A DNA stretch of 64,000 nucleotides from Mycolicibacterium stellerae (GTDB taxonomy: Bacteria > Actinomycetota > Actinomycetes > Mycobacteriales > Mycobacteriaceae): contig NZ_RARC01000001.1 in the NCBI RefSeq assembly GCF_003719305.1, forward strand, positions 515,513 to 579,512, read 5' to 3'. The notes below the pieces were generated by a model, which saw only the letters and a list, made by a program, of their open reading frames with translations, ran no database searches and was not told the origin of the DNA. The position numbers were made by a program, and so were the translations under genes. Shown here piece after piece: positions 25,097 to 33,912 of this stretch (its first letter is position 1; each line of letters begins with the position of its first letter).

Positions 25097-26065
25097 TCAG
25101 CCCCTTACCAGGCTCGTGTTGACAAGGCCGTGTCGTTCGTCGAGATCGATGAGCAGGCCGCCCAGGATCCCCTCGCTGTATTCACTGCCGGGGTTGCCGA
25201 TCGTCACGCCGCCCAACTCACGGACTCCCCGGGATTCGTGGATGTGCCCGTGCAGGCCGAGCATCGGCTCATACGTCGCGATGGCATCGCGGGTGGCGGT
25301 GCTGCCGACCGGCACCATCTGGGGGCCACCGGAAGTGACCACCGCGCGCAGGTCTTCGTCGAGCTTGGGCGCGTAATCCAGCCCCGAAGCGTATGGCGGG
25401 ACGTGCAGGCTCATGATCGTCTTGCCGGGGTCGGCGACCCGGGTCATCACCTCGTCGATCCGTCGGCCGAGGTCCTCCTCGGACACGTCGCGCGGACACG
25501 CCCACGGCGTGATGTTGCCGTAGCCCATGCCCATCATCTGGAAGCCGCCGTCAAGATCGATGACCGTCCCGTTCGGGTCCTCGATCACGCTCGAGCGGCT
25601 GAGCATGTCATCGACGTCGAAGTAGTCGTCGTTGGCACCGCTGATCAGCACCCGCACACCGGTTCCGCCCAGCCGGTCCTCGGCCATGTCGATCCAGCGC
25701 TCGACACGCTTGAGGATCAACGAACGGAAGAGGTCGTCGATCTTGTCTTGATCAGCTGAATAGGACTCGAACTCGTCGGGGGTGGTCAGCCACGCGTACT
25801 CACCGGCGTCACCGATCATCGTGAGCAGGTTGTCGAGCTGCGGACCCGAGCTGACCTTGCGCTCGATACCGGCAAAGCGGGCCTTGTACTTGCCGCGCTT
25901 GGTCTCGATCACCGGGACGATGAACTTCCCGGTGATGTCGCCGCCGATCACGATCGTGTCGCACTCGTAGTGCTTAGGGGTGGCGAGGAACTTCTTCCAG
26001 CATCGCTCGCTCCCGTGGATATCGGTGCAGAAGTACATGCGCACGTTGGGCGCCTCCAGAGGCAA
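25097..26065 (-). CDS. metallophosphoesterase (calcineurin-like)
   Basis: 322 residues from ATG 26065; a second ATG at 26038 (MYFCTDIHG) is equally possible. Metal motifs appear in family order: 'CTDIHGS' (Asp, His), 'VIGGDITGKF' (Asp), 'LISGANDDYF' (Asn), 'MSLHVPPYAS' (His) and 'GLHGHIHESRG' (His-x-His). The substrate is unknown. First gene of a minus-strand operon (phosphoesterase, permease, nucleotidyltransferase, aldo/keto reductase), divergent from the creatininase and probably sharing its operators. Confidence 0.87.
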   Translation of the reverse strand: MPLEAPNVRMYFCTDIHGSERCWKKFLATPKHYECDTIVIGGDITGKFIVPVIETKRGKYKARFAGIERKVSSGPQLDNLLTMIGDAGEYAWLTTPDEFESYSADQDKIDDLFRSLILKRVERWIDMAEDRLGGTGVRVLISGANDDYFDVDDMLSRSSVIEDPNGTVIDLDGGFQMMGMGYGNITPWACPRDVSEEDLGRRIDEVMTRVADPGKTIMSLHVPPYASGLDYAPKLDEDLRAVVTSGGPQMVPVGSTATRDAIATYEPMLGLHGHIHESRGVRELGGVTIGNPGSEYSEGILGGLLIDLDERHGLVNTSLVRG

Positions 26066-26131
26066 CAGGTCGGATCGTCGAACACGACCGAACGTATGGG
26101 CCGGTTGTTTCCAGCTGAATAAATACCCGTG

Positions 26132-26146
26132 TCGATAACGTATCGA
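26132..26146. promoter_or_regulatory. palindromic operator candidate, phosphoesterase side
   Basis: TCGATA - ACG - TATCGA, perfect 6-base arms with a 3-base centre, 67 bp upstream of the phosphoesterase start. Same core as the palindrome at 20645. Confidence 0.65.
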
Positions 26147-26198
26147 ATTGGACGGAATTGAGCTGTGAGTAGTATCAATTTACGGAGCGGAGTGATTG

Positions 26199-26221
26199 CA
26201 AATCGATGCAGTATCGATTTG
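26199..26221. promoter_or_regulatory. palindromic operator candidate, creatininase side
   Basis: CAAATCGAT - GCAGT - ATCGATTTG, perfect 9-base arms with a 5-base centre, 26 bp upstream of the GTG used as creatininase start. Its position argues against the further-upstream TTG at 26196 being the real start. Confidence 0.65.
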
Positions 26222-26246
26222 GCTGACAAACAAGGCGGAGGCAGCT

Positions 26247-27089
26247 GTGAGTGAGGACCTGATGAACCCGGTGGTCGGCGCCGGCACGGTCGAATACGAG
26301 TGGATGACCTGGCCCGAGATCGCCGCGGCCGCCGCCGCGGACGTCCCGATCGTGATCGCCATCGGTGCAACCGAACAGCACGGTCCGCACCTGCCCGTGA
26401 GCGCCGACTGGGTCGTCCCTCAGGCACTGCTGCGCCTGGCCGCGGCGCAGCGCCCCTTCATCGTCGGGCCGCCGCTGCGGCTCGGTTACCGCTCGCGCCC
26501 GGCCAGCGGCGGCGGTCAACAGTTTCCCGGCACCCTCTCGCTCCGGGCGACGACGTTCATCGCGATGATCGAGGACTTACTCGAGGAATTGATTCGCACC
26601 GGATTCCGCCGGATCGTGCTGTACAGCTGGCACTTCGAGAACGCGAACTTCGTGTACGAACCGGCCTACCTGGTGTCGGGGCGCTTCCCCGATGTGAAGA
26701 TCGTCGTCGTCGAGAACGGCATGCCCGACTTCAAGCCCGCCGATCTCGACGTGCTGTTCCCCGACGGCTTCCCCGGCCTCGCCCTCGAGCACGCCGCGGT
26801 CATCGAGACGTCGCTGTTCGAATACCTCCGCCCCGCCACGGTCCGGATGGACCGCATCGTCGACGACGCCCCCGCCCGCAACGTGCCTTGGGACGTGCTG
26901 CCGATAGACCCCAGGATGTCGACCCCCACGGGCGTGCTGGCGTCGGCGACGCAGGCCAGTGTGTCCAAGGGCAAACTGCTGACCGACCGGATCGTCGAGC
27001 ACATCATCGAGATCCTGGACACCGAGTTCGAAATGGCTGACCACACTCCGCCTTTGGAGATGCTGCTCACCACCGACGAGGCGCGCTAA
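26247..27089 (+). CDS. creatininase (creatinine amidohydrolase) family enzyme
   Basis: 280 residues from GTG 26247, preceded by GGCGGAGG at good spacing. The metal-binding start 'VIAIGATEQHGPHLPVSADW' is typical of the family. The second half follows authentic creatininase, as remembered, rather than the mycofactocin protein MftE: 'LYSWHFENANFVYEP' in place of the MftE-like 'NGHGGN', and 'LEHAAVIETSLFEYLRP'. Creatininase interconverts creatinine and creatine; related enzymes hydrolyse other cyclic or peptide amides. It heads a plus-strand operon with two SDRs, a TetR, a Rieske-type protein and an aldo/keto reductase. Confidence 0.87.
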   Translation: MSEDLMNPVVGAGTVEYEWMTWPEIAAAAAADVPIVIAIGATEQHGPHLPVSADWVVPQALLRLAAAQRPFIVGPPLRLGYRSRPASGGGQQFPGTLSLRATTFIAMIEDLLEELIRTGFRRIVLYSWHFENANFVYEPAYLVSGRFPDVKIVVVENGMPDFKPADLDVLFPDGFPGLALEHAAVIETSLFEYLRPATVRMDRIVDDAPARNVPWDVLPIDPRMSTPTGVLASATQASVSKGKLLTDRIVEHIIEILDTEFEMADHTPPLEMLLTTDEAR

Positions 27090-27799
27090 TGGCCGGCGCG
27101 GCCCTGGTAACCGGGGGCGCAAGCGGCATCGGCCGTGCCACCGCTTACGCGCTCGCGGCGCGCGGCTACCAAGTCGCCATCGATCACCTCGGTCGCGAAA
27201 CCGAGGCCAAGCAGGTGGCCAGCGACATCGGTGGGATCGCGTATGAAGCCGACGTCTCCGACATCGCCGCGGTCGACGAACTGGCCGCCGCCGTCGAGTC
27301 CGACCTCGGTCCCATCGAGGTCGCGGTGGCATGCGCGGGCTTCGATGTCGACCTACCACTCGAGGAGGTGACGCCGGAGTTGTGGCACAGCAGCCTCGGG
27401 GTCATCCTCGGCGGCTGCGTGAACGTGATCGCCGCGGTCGGGCCGCGGATGCGGGCTCGTCGCAGCGGCTCGATCGTGGGTATCTCGTCGGAACTGGCGC
27501 TGCTCGGCGACGAGAACCACGTGCCGTATGTGACCGCGAAGTCGGCGATGCTCGGCCTGGTTCGCTCGATCGCCCGCGAGTACGGCCCTGACCAGGTTCG
27601 GGTCAACATCATCTGCCCGGGCCCGACCGACACCGAGATGCTCACGCCGCGGTGGCGCGGCGAGGACTACCGGCAAAGCATTCCCCTGCAACGGTTCGGC
27701 ACCCCAGAGGAGCTGGCCCGCGCGATCGTCGACGTCGCCGAGTGGACCTGGCTGACCGGCCAGGTTATCTCGCCCAACGGCGGGGTGGTGATCCAGTGA
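27089..27799 (+). CDS. short-chain dehydrogenase/reductase
   Basis: 236 residues; ATG 27089 shares one base with the creatininase TAA. Motifs: 'LVTGGASGIGRATAYALAA', 'ACAGFDV' in place of NNAG, 'IVGISSELALLG' (Ser), 'YVTAKSAMLGLVRSIA' (Tyr/Lys), 'ICPGPTDTEML'. FabG-like. It probably acts on an intermediate of the creatininase cluster. Confidence 0.88.
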   Translation: MAGAALVTGGASGIGRATAYALAARGYQVAIDHLGRETEAKQVASDIGGIAYEADVSDIAAVDELAAAVESDLGPIEVAVACAGFDVDLPLEEVTPELWHSSLGVILGGCVNVIAAVGPRMRARRSGSIVGISSELALLGDENHVPYVTAKSAMLGLVRSIAREYGPDQVRVNIICPGPTDTEMLTPRWRGEDYRQSIPLQRFGTPEELARAIVDVAEWTWLTGQVISPNGGVVIQ

Positions 27800-28515
27800 C
27801 CGCGAAAGTCGCCCTGGTGACCGGTGCGGCCGGGGGCATCGGGCGCGAGATCGTTCGCGCGCTCGCCACGGCGGGTTGGACGGTCGCCGCGACCGATCTG
27901 GCTGAGGCCGGCGAGATTGCCGACGCCGAGCTGACGATCTCGGCCGACCTGTGCGGGCGGGACAACTGCCGGTCGGTCGTGGACGCGGTGCTCGCGCGGT
28001 TCGGACGGCTGGACCTGCTAGTCAACAACGCCGCGACGATGACGGTCGTCGAACCGACTGTGGACACGATGTCGTTGTGGTGGCGCGACATCGAGGTCAA
28101 CCTGACCGCGCCCCTTTGGCTGACTCAGGCGGCGGCCGCACCGCTGCGGGAGACCGCCGGTCAGGTCGTCAACCTCAGTAGCATCTCGGCGCTGCGGGGC
28201 GAGGCCGGCTTCAGCGCCTACGCGGCGAGCAAGGCGGGGCTGCTCGGAATGACGCGGTCGCTGGCGCGCGAACTCGCCCCGATGATCCGGGTGAACGCGA
28301 TCGCACCGGGGCCCACCGAAACCGAGCAGCTTCTCCGCGACGCCGAGTTCCACGGCGTGGGACTCGAGGAGCTGCATCGCCACTACACCGCAGGCATGCC
28401 GACCGGACGGCTGGTACAGCCCGCCGAGGTAGCCGACGTGGTCGTATTCCTCGCTGGTGCCAAATCGTTCACTGGAGAGTGCGTGCAGATCAACGGCGGG
28501 ATGCTGATGTCGTGA
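27796..28515 (+). CDS. short-chain dehydrogenase/reductase
   Basis: 239 residues from GTG 27796, overlapping the previous SDR stop (GTGA). Motifs: 'LVTGAAGGIGREIVRALAT', 'LVNNAATMTVV', 'VVNLSSISALRG', 'YAASKAGLLGMTRSLAR', 'FTGECVQINGGMLMS'. It is a second FabG-like enzyme, only moderately similar to its neighbour, so the pair probably handles two different steps or substrates. Confidence 0.88.
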   Translation: MTAKVALVTGAAGGIGREIVRALATAGWTVAATDLAEAGEIADAELTISADLCGRDNCRSVVDAVLARFGRLDLLVNNAATMTVVEPTVDTMSLWWRDIEVNLTAPLWLTQAAAAPLRETAGQVVNLSSISALRGEAGFSAYAASKAGLLGMTRSLARELAPMIRVNAIAPGPTETEQLLRDAEFHGVGLEELHRHYTAGMPTGRLVQPAEVADVVVFLAGAKSFTGECVQINGGMLMS

Positions 28516-28572
28516 GACGATCGCGCGGGAAGCACGCCGGGCACCGGGGGTCGCGGGAGGGACGGAATCGCA

Positions 28573-29310
28573 ATGGCGCACGACACTGAACAAACCCGGG
28601 CCGGGCCAACGACCGACGACGACGGTCGCCGCGGCCACATCATGGTCGTCGCCGCCAGGCTGTTCCGCGAGCGCGGGTACCTCAACACGACCATGACCGA
28701 GATCGCGCGCGAGTGTGGACTGGGCCAGTCGTCGCTGTACTACTGGTTCCGCCAGAAGGAGGACATCCTGCTTGGGCTGCTCGCGTTGAACCGCGTCTCG
28801 CTCGACTTCGCCGAACAGGTTGTCGCCGAGACTGGTTCACCCGCGGTGCGGCTATTACGGCTGCTGCGCCTCGACATGCTCGAGCTGTGCTCGTCGTCGG
28901 TCGACATCTGCGAAGTCGAGGTGTTGGCCGAGCAGCAGCCCGCCGTGTTCGCCGAGTTCTGGGCCGACACCGCGGCCCTACACGGGCACATCGGCACACT
29001 CATCAGTGACGGCATCGCATGCGGCGAGTTCATTGAGTGCGATCCCGAGTTCGTCGCACTCAACATCTGCGCCGCCGAAGAGGGCGTGCAACGGCGGTAC
29101 CGCAACTCGGCCGCACACGCCCCTGGCGGGAACAGCCCGTTCCGGCACCAGGATTACTCCCGCGAGCATGTCGCCAGCGAGCTCGCGGCGATCCTCGTGC
29201 GGGGGTTGCTGCGGGACCCGACGACGTTGCCGAACCTCATCGCGGCGGCGGCCGCCCACCACGATGTCGCGCCATCCACATCGTCGGCGTCGGCGCCGAC
29301 CGGCAGGTGA
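28573..29310 (+). CDS. TetR family transcriptional regulator
   Basis: 245 residues from ATG 28573. The helix-turn-helix covers 'VVAARLFRERGYLNTTMTEI' and 'ECGLGQSSLYYWFRQKEDIL' (residues 25-65). It is the only regulator gene inside the creatininase cluster, so it is the best candidate to bind the TCGATA-type palindromes at 20645, 26132 and 26199. Its stop overlaps the start of the Rieske gene. Confidence 0.88.
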   Translation: MAHDTEQTRAGPTTDDDGRRGHIMVVAARLFRERGYLNTTMTEIARECGLGQSSLYYWFRQKEDILLGLLALNRVSLDFAEQVVAETGSPAVRLLRLLRLDMLELCSSSVDICEVEVLAEQQPAVFAEFWADTAALHGHIGTLISDGIACGEFIECDPEFVALNICAAEEGVQRRYRNSAAHAPGGNSPFRHQDYSREHVASELAAILVRGLLRDPTTLPNLIAAAAAHHDVAPSTSSASAPTGR

Positions 29311-30119
29311 ACTCCGAGACACACATCGCGGCACTGCGCCGCGGCTGGTACCCGGTGGCCCGCGCCGTCGACCTTCACCGTCCTCAGAAGGCGACGTTGC
29401 TCGGCCGACGCCTGGTCGCGTTCAGCACTGCCGACGGGCAACCGCGGGTTCTGCCCGACCGGTGCCAGCACCGCGGCGGGACGCTCCACCGTGGCGCGGT
29501 CGTCGACGACGCAATCGAGTGCCCGTACCACGGGTGGAGGTGGCGCGGCGCCGACGGGCAGTGTGTCTTCATCCCGTCCAACGGTTCCTCCGCCCCCATC
29601 CCGAAAACAGCCGTCATCGGCTCCTTTCCCGCCGTGGAGCGCTACGGCCTTGTGTGGACGTGCATCGGCGATGCCCTGACCGACCCGCCCGACCTACCTG
29701 AACTCGAGCCACTCGGAATGACCTACGTAGCAGGCGAACCGGTCGACGTCGAGGCCGGGATTCTCGCCGCGATGGAGAGCTTCCTTGATGTCGCGGGCTC
29801 CCGTCTCATTGGTTGCGGGACGAGGGGCGCGGTGGCGCAACAAGTTTCGAAGTTCGAATACCGCTTCGTAATGCCGGGCATCACCACGGTGCTGTTCGAT
29901 CACGGGGCCGGCGGCAAGCAGGTCGTGATGCAGGCGATTTGCCCGACGGGCCCAACTGGGTGCCGGATCTTCCTCGTCTCTGGAACTACGGCTGGCTTCG
30001 CCGCGTTCGATCCGGCCGCAACGCTGGCCGCCGAGATGCAGATCCCGCACGAGAACTTGTCCACGGGTCCTCGCCGACCTGCGGACTTGTCGACTGCCGA
30101 TCGCACGCGCCTAGGGTGA
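29307..30119 (+). CDS. Rieske [2Fe-2S] protein related to ring-hydroxylating oxygenases, mononuclear iron ligands missing
   Basis: 270 residues from GTG 29307, overlapping the TetR stop. Residues 10-110 form an intact Rieske domain: Cys-x-His in 'RCQHRGGTLH' and Cys-x2-His in 'IECPYHGW'. The C-terminal half resembles the catalytic domain of VanA-type oxygenases, but where Asp-x2-His-x4-His is expected the sequence is 'LDVAGSRLIGCGTRG': both histidines are glycine. The domain is also shorter than usual (family about 330-350 residues). It may be an inactive, degenerate or electron-transfer-only protein. A 4-bp gap separates it from the aldo/keto reductase. Confidence 0.75.
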   Translation: MNSETHIAALRRGWYPVARAVDLHRPQKATLLGRRLVAFSTADGQPRVLPDRCQHRGGTLHRGAVVDDAIECPYHGWRWRGADGQCVFIPSNGSSAPIPKTAVIGSFPAVERYGLVWTCIGDALTDPPDLPELEPLGMTYVAGEPVDVEAGILAAMESFLDVAGSRLIGCGTRGAVAQQVSKFEYRFVMPGITTVLFDHGAGGKQVVMQAICPTGPTGCRIFLVSGTTAGFAAFDPAATLAAEMQIPHENLSTGPRRPADLSTADRTRLG

Positions 30120-30123
30120 AAAA

Positions 30124-31194
30124 ATGACGATAGATTTCGACTACAAAGGCGTGCCCCACACCTTGGATCCATGGAGCGCTTCGCAGGATCGCTACGACTC
30201 CATGGTCTACCGCCGGGTCGGCAATTCGGGGCTGATCCTGCCCGCGATCTCGCTGGGGCTCTGGTACAACTTCGGCGACAACCGCCCCTTCGACATTCAG
30301 CGCGAGGTGCTGCGGCACGCGTTCGACCACGGCATCACGCACTTCGACCTCGCCAACAACTACGGACCGCCGTACGGCTCTGCCGAAGAGAACTTCGGCA
30401 GGATGATGCGAAGCGACTTCAGGCCTTATCGGCATGAGCTGACCATCTCGAGCAAGGCCGGGTGGGACATGTGGCCGGGCCCGAACGGTCAACTGGGCTC
30501 CCGCGGCTACCTGCTCTCGAGCCTCGAGGACTCCCTGCGCCGGCTCTCGATCGACTACGTCGACATCTTCTATTCGCACCGGTTCGACCCCGCAACGCCC
30601 CTCGAGGAGACCATCGGCGCACTGGCCACCGCGGTTCAGCTGGGCCACGCCCGCTACGTCGGCATCTCGTCCTACTCCGCCGAACACACCGCCGAAGCGA
30701 AGGAGATCGCTGATCGCGCCGGCATCCCACTCGTCATCCACCAGCCGTCGTACAGCCTGCTGAATCGATGGATCGAATCGGGCCTCACCGAGCAGCTTCG
30801 CTCGGCCGGCATGGGCGCGATCTCGTTCACGGCGCTCGCGCAGGGCCTGCTCACCGACCGGTACGCGACCGAAGACGCCGCCGACATCGACCGGGCCACC
30901 TCTCGCCCCACCTTTGCCGATGACGCGGTCACAGACGAGGTTCTCGCGAAGATTCGCGGGCTCAAGACCATCGCTGCGGCGCGTGGGCAATCGCTCGCAC
31001 AGATGGCACTGGCCTGGGTGCTGCGCGACCCGGTCGTCGCATCGACACTCATCGGCGCGTCGAGCGTCGCTCAGCTCGACGAGAACCTGGGTGCCCTCGA
31101 CAACCTGGACTTCTCCGATGACGAGCTGAGGTCGATCGACGAGTACGCCACGGAGGCAGGGATCGACCTCTGGCGTGAATCGTCAGACCTCTGA
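30124..31194 (+). CDS. aldo/keto reductase (YghZ / L-glyceraldehyde 3-phosphate reductase-like)
   Basis: 356 residues from ATG 30124. Motifs: 'NSGLILPAISLGLWYNFGDN' N-terminally, catalytic Asp/Tyr region 'ITHFDLANNYGPPYGSAEE', Lys in 'LTISSKAGWDMWPGPNG', 'YVDIFYSHRFDP' and the C-terminal 'STLIGASSVAQLDENLGAL'. The 'MWPGPYG'-type signature identifies the YghZ/Kv-beta-like AKR14 branch. Last gene of the creatininase operon. It ends 36 bp before the tRNA-Phe fragment that marks the left border of the adjacent decayed island. Confidence 0.9.
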   Translation: MTIDFDYKGVPHTLDPWSASQDRYDSMVYRRVGNSGLILPAISLGLWYNFGDNRPFDIQREVLRHAFDHGITHFDLANNYGPPYGSAEENFGRMMRSDFRPYRHELTISSKAGWDMWPGPNGQLGSRGYLLSSLEDSLRRLSIDYVDIFYSHRFDPATPLEETIGALATAVQLGHARYVGISSYSAEHTAEAKEIADRAGIPLVIHQPSYSLLNRWIESGLTEQLRSAGMGAISFTALAQGLLTDRYATEDAADIDRATSRPTFADDAVTDEVLAKIRGLKTIAAARGQSLAQMALAWVLRDPVVASTLIGASSVAQLDENLGALDNLDFSDDELRSIDEYATEAGIDLWRESSDL

Positions 31195-31773
31195 TTATTT
31201 CGCACGGCACTGAACTGCAGTGAAGCTCGGTGGCCAGGGTCGGGATCGAACCGGCGATCTGGGGCTTCGGTGAGTGAGTTGTCACTCCGGCGGACCGTTC
31301 GGCGGGGAGATCACCACACGTGTCTACGCCCGGCCGATCGGACTTTCGGCTGACCATCGTCTGCCCCGAATCCCGATGCACGCCGACCCGCTCTGCGTTG
31401 CTCACATGCGGCACACGGTCCGGTCCGGCAACTACAGCGCGCCGCTCGGCGTGTCGGATCATCGCGCCGCGGTTCGAGAGTGTCCAGTCTCAACGGCTCT
31501 TGCACGTTAGGGATGGATAAAAGCCTGTCGATCGTCGCCCGCATCTTGAAACTGTTGATTGGCTGTGAGTTGGCAGGGTTAATCCTGTTGGCTAACGCCT
31601 AAATTCGTAGGGTTGCGCGTCGCAGTCGACCGTCAACGCACACACCATCGAAAACGGCACCCAGCCCTACCGACTACGCATCAGCAAGACCGGACGCCCT
31701 CGGAGCCGCAAACCTGCGTAAGACGCTTTATCAGAGAGAAATCATCGGTCCCCGGGACGCAGGCGCCGGCGGA
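31195..31773. other. non-coding junction region at the left edge of the tRNA-Phe island
   Basis: 579 bp with no convincing gene. It holds the tRNA-Phe 3'-end copy at 31231-31260. Near 31645-31722 a short open stretch (reading 'THTIENGTQPYRLRISKTGR') ends in a stop without a start and may be a fragment of an unidentified gene. Confidence 0.5.
31231..31260 (-). repeat. partial tRNA-Phe 3' end (putative att site of a decayed island)
   Basis: 30 bases matching the 3' end of the tRNA-Phe gene at 39633-39662 in the same orientation, with two C-to-T differences (28/30). Only the T-arm and acceptor 3' strand are present, as expected for the distal attachment site left by tRNA-targeted integration. 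Confidence 0.7.
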
Positions 31774-32091
31774 TTAGCGTTCGAGTGTGAACACCACATC
31801 GTAGAGACCGGGGTGCGCCTCACCGAGTGATGAGTTGCGATCGAGGAACCCGGCATCGCGCAAATGCTTGATCACCAACAATGCCGAGTCAATGCCATCG
31901 CTTTGCGCATAGTTGACAACCCGACTGCCGTCGTGGCTTCGATGCAAACTTGCCGAGACCCACCCAGGTGTCGCGCTCGCAAATTGCGCCGCTTCACTGA
32001 GCAAGTCAATCAGCGCTTGCTGGCCGCCATCTGGCACCGTGAAAGTGTTGATTTGAGTGACGATTCCGGCGGCCGTCCGAATGATAGGCAT
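31774..32091 (-). CDS. antibiotic biosynthesis monooxygenase (ABM) family protein
   Basis: 105 residues from ATG 32091 (MPIIRTAAGIVTQINTFTVP). A frame extends upstream but carries Cys/Trp-rich noise. The single ABM ferredoxin-like domain shows 'GGQQALIDLLSEAAQFASATPGWV' and 'VVNYAQSDGIDSALLVIKHL'. Such small dimeric proteins degrade or oxidise quinones and polycyclic compounds without cofactors. It stands alone, with about 700 bp of apparently non-coding DNA between its start and the AraC regulator start. Confidence 0.78.
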   Translation of the reverse strand: MPIIRTAAGIVTQINTFTVPDGGQQALIDLLSEAAQFASATPGWVSASLHRSHDGSRVVNYAQSDGIDSALLVIKHLRDAGFLDRNSSLGEAHPGLYDVVFTLER

Positions 32092-32815
32092 ACATGCCCT
32101 TTCGATAAGGGTGTATCCGACCGAGGGCTGGACGAGCCAAGCTTCGCGCGCCAAGCCGCCGATGCACACACACCAGTTGCTTGTCGCGGGTCCGCCGCAG
32201 CGGTACGGAGCTTCCTCACAGAAGAGAGCGGGCTTACCAGTGCCGCTCCAGGTCCTTTTCGACATCCCGAGTGTATCGGTGGCGCTCGTTTTGCGTCGCA
32301 TGCGTTGGCACGCCTCGAAACAAGGCTAACCGCGCGTACCCGGAAGCCCACGGCCCTGCGGGCCTGTGACACACCTGGAGCGCCGCTACGCGGGGCCAAA
32401 ATTCATGACGATCGTCTGGGGCGGAAAGGTTGACAAAACCCACTCAGTCTCGGCCGGCGCTGCTATAGCCAGTCACGGCCCTGTCGGGCGTAAAGCTCGG
32501 ATGCGGTAACCGTTCATATTGGCCCCATCGTCCGGCTCAATTCGAAGGATCAACCTTCAACGAAAGCGAACATTCGCCCTTTCCCATCTGGCATGACCTA
32601 GATGCTGAGCAAGTGCGCGCGTTCAGCCCGTCACTCGCCGATAAGGTTGCATGTGACACCCACAACCTAGGATCGACGCGCAGACTGCCGAGGGATGGTC
32701 GATTGCCAGGAACTCTTGACCAGTCTCCATGCTGCACGGAGCCTCGGCCGGGGTCAGGTAGGCGAGATATCGTCGTCTCAGGCGAGGAACCCACTCGGAA
32801 CCGGAGGTTGGCGGG
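32092..32815. other. long intergenic region between ABM gene and AraC regulator
   Basis: 724 bp with no ORF of credible composition. It contains GC-rich hairpin-like stretches (GGCCC-TGC-GGGCC near 32352-32364). Possibly promoter DNA for both divergent genes plus degraded sequence. Confidence 0.5.
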
Positions 32816-33763
32816 ATGCTCAGTGACCCCGCTGAGGACGACGTCCCATCGAACAACCTTGCCGCGGAACTGTTAAACCGCTCGTTCGGCGACGGCGCCA
32901 ATGTCGGCTTGTGGCCCGGCATGACGATCTACCGGTACATCGAACCGACGGTGCCGAAATGGGATGAGATTCAATCACTCTCGGTATGCATCGTCGCACA
33001 GGGCCGAAAGGCCGTCACCGCCGATGGCCATCACTACGTCTACGACCAATACCAATATCTGGTGCTCAGAAGCAACTTGCACTTTCAGTCGCAGATCCTG
33101 GACGCAACGCCAGACAAACCGTTCCTCGCCTTCGTGCTGCAAATTGACCCGGCGGTGGTCCGTAAGGTCTCGGCGGAGATGGTCGGTCGGCGCGGGGTCG
33201 CAGACCACCCAACAGCGCCAACCGAGAGTCAGGACCAGAGCGTCGTGTCCGAACTCGACGACGAGCTCATGAGCGCCGTCCTTCGCTTCATGAGGTCCCT
33301 CACGGCGGATTCTGACCGGCGGGTACTTGCTCCGCTGTACCTGCAGGAACTGGTGTACCGCATCTTGCAGCGTGACCGGTTCTCCAAACTGCTCTTGATC
33401 GCCGGCCAGCAGGACGACGGGAATTCCATTGCAGCGGCATTGAACTACATCAACGCACACCTGTCCGAGCCACTGACGGTCGAGATCCTTGCCGGGCAGG
33501 TGAACCTCAGTTCGTCAGCGTTCTCGCGAAGGTTTCGCGAACTGACCGACAAATCGCCCTATCAGTTCGTCAAGGAGACCCGACTGGAGCGGGCGCGCGA
33601 ACTGCTACTCGAACGCCGACTGGGAGTCGGAGACATATCCGTCGCAGTCGGATACGCAAGCCAGTCGCACTTCACGAAGGAATTCCGGGCGCGCTTCGGG
33701 ACCAACCCGGGCGAGTACGCCGACGCAGATGGACTGAGCCGCGATCTGCACGCCGCTCGCTGA
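32816..33763 (+). CDS. AraC family transcriptional regulator with AraC_N domain
   Basis: 315 residues from ATG 32816. N-terminal sensing domain of the AraC_N type ('GMTIYRYIEPTVPKWDEIQ', 'LVLRSNLHFQSQILDATPDK'), C-terminal double helix-turn-helix ('VNLSSSAFSRRFRELTDKSP', 'VAVGYASQSHFTKEFRARFG'). It precedes the tautomerase and SDR genes, which it may activate. It lies within the decayed tRNA-Phe island. Confidence 0.9.
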   Translation: MLSDPAEDDVPSNNLAAELLNRSFGDGANVGLWPGMTIYRYIEPTVPKWDEIQSLSVCIVAQGRKAVTADGHHYVYDQYQYLVLRSNLHFQSQILDATPDKPFLAFVLQIDPAVVRKVSAEMVGRRGVADHPTAPTESQDQSVVSELDDELMSAVLRFMRSLTADSDRRVLAPLYLQELVYRILQRDRFSKLLLIAGQQDDGNSIAAALNYINAHLSEPLTVEILAGQVNLSSSAFSRRFRELTDKSPYQFVKETRLERARELLLERRLGVGDISVAVGYASQSHFTKEFRARFGTNPGEYADADGLSRDLHAAR

Positions 33764-33912
33764 TGATGGAGTCGGAATGGGCATGAGTCGAGCGGAAATG
33801 GGCTAGCACACCCCCAACGCTCGGGGTTGACTGCAGGGGTACGGAAAGTAGTTCACGTCCAATCAATTCACCGGGGTTAGCCTCGGGTTCTCAGCCTTGT
33901 CAGGAGTCTTCA

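Noticed and set aside
26247..27089. Calling the creatininase mftE (mycofactocin)
   Set aside because: It lacks the Asn-Gly-His-Gly-Gly-Asn motif of MftE-like members and no other mft genes are nearby; motifs follow authentic creatininase.
31274..31510. Small plus-strand frame after the tRNA-Phe fragment
   Set aside because: No ribosome-binding site, no recognisable composition, and overlapped by equally long frames on the other strand.
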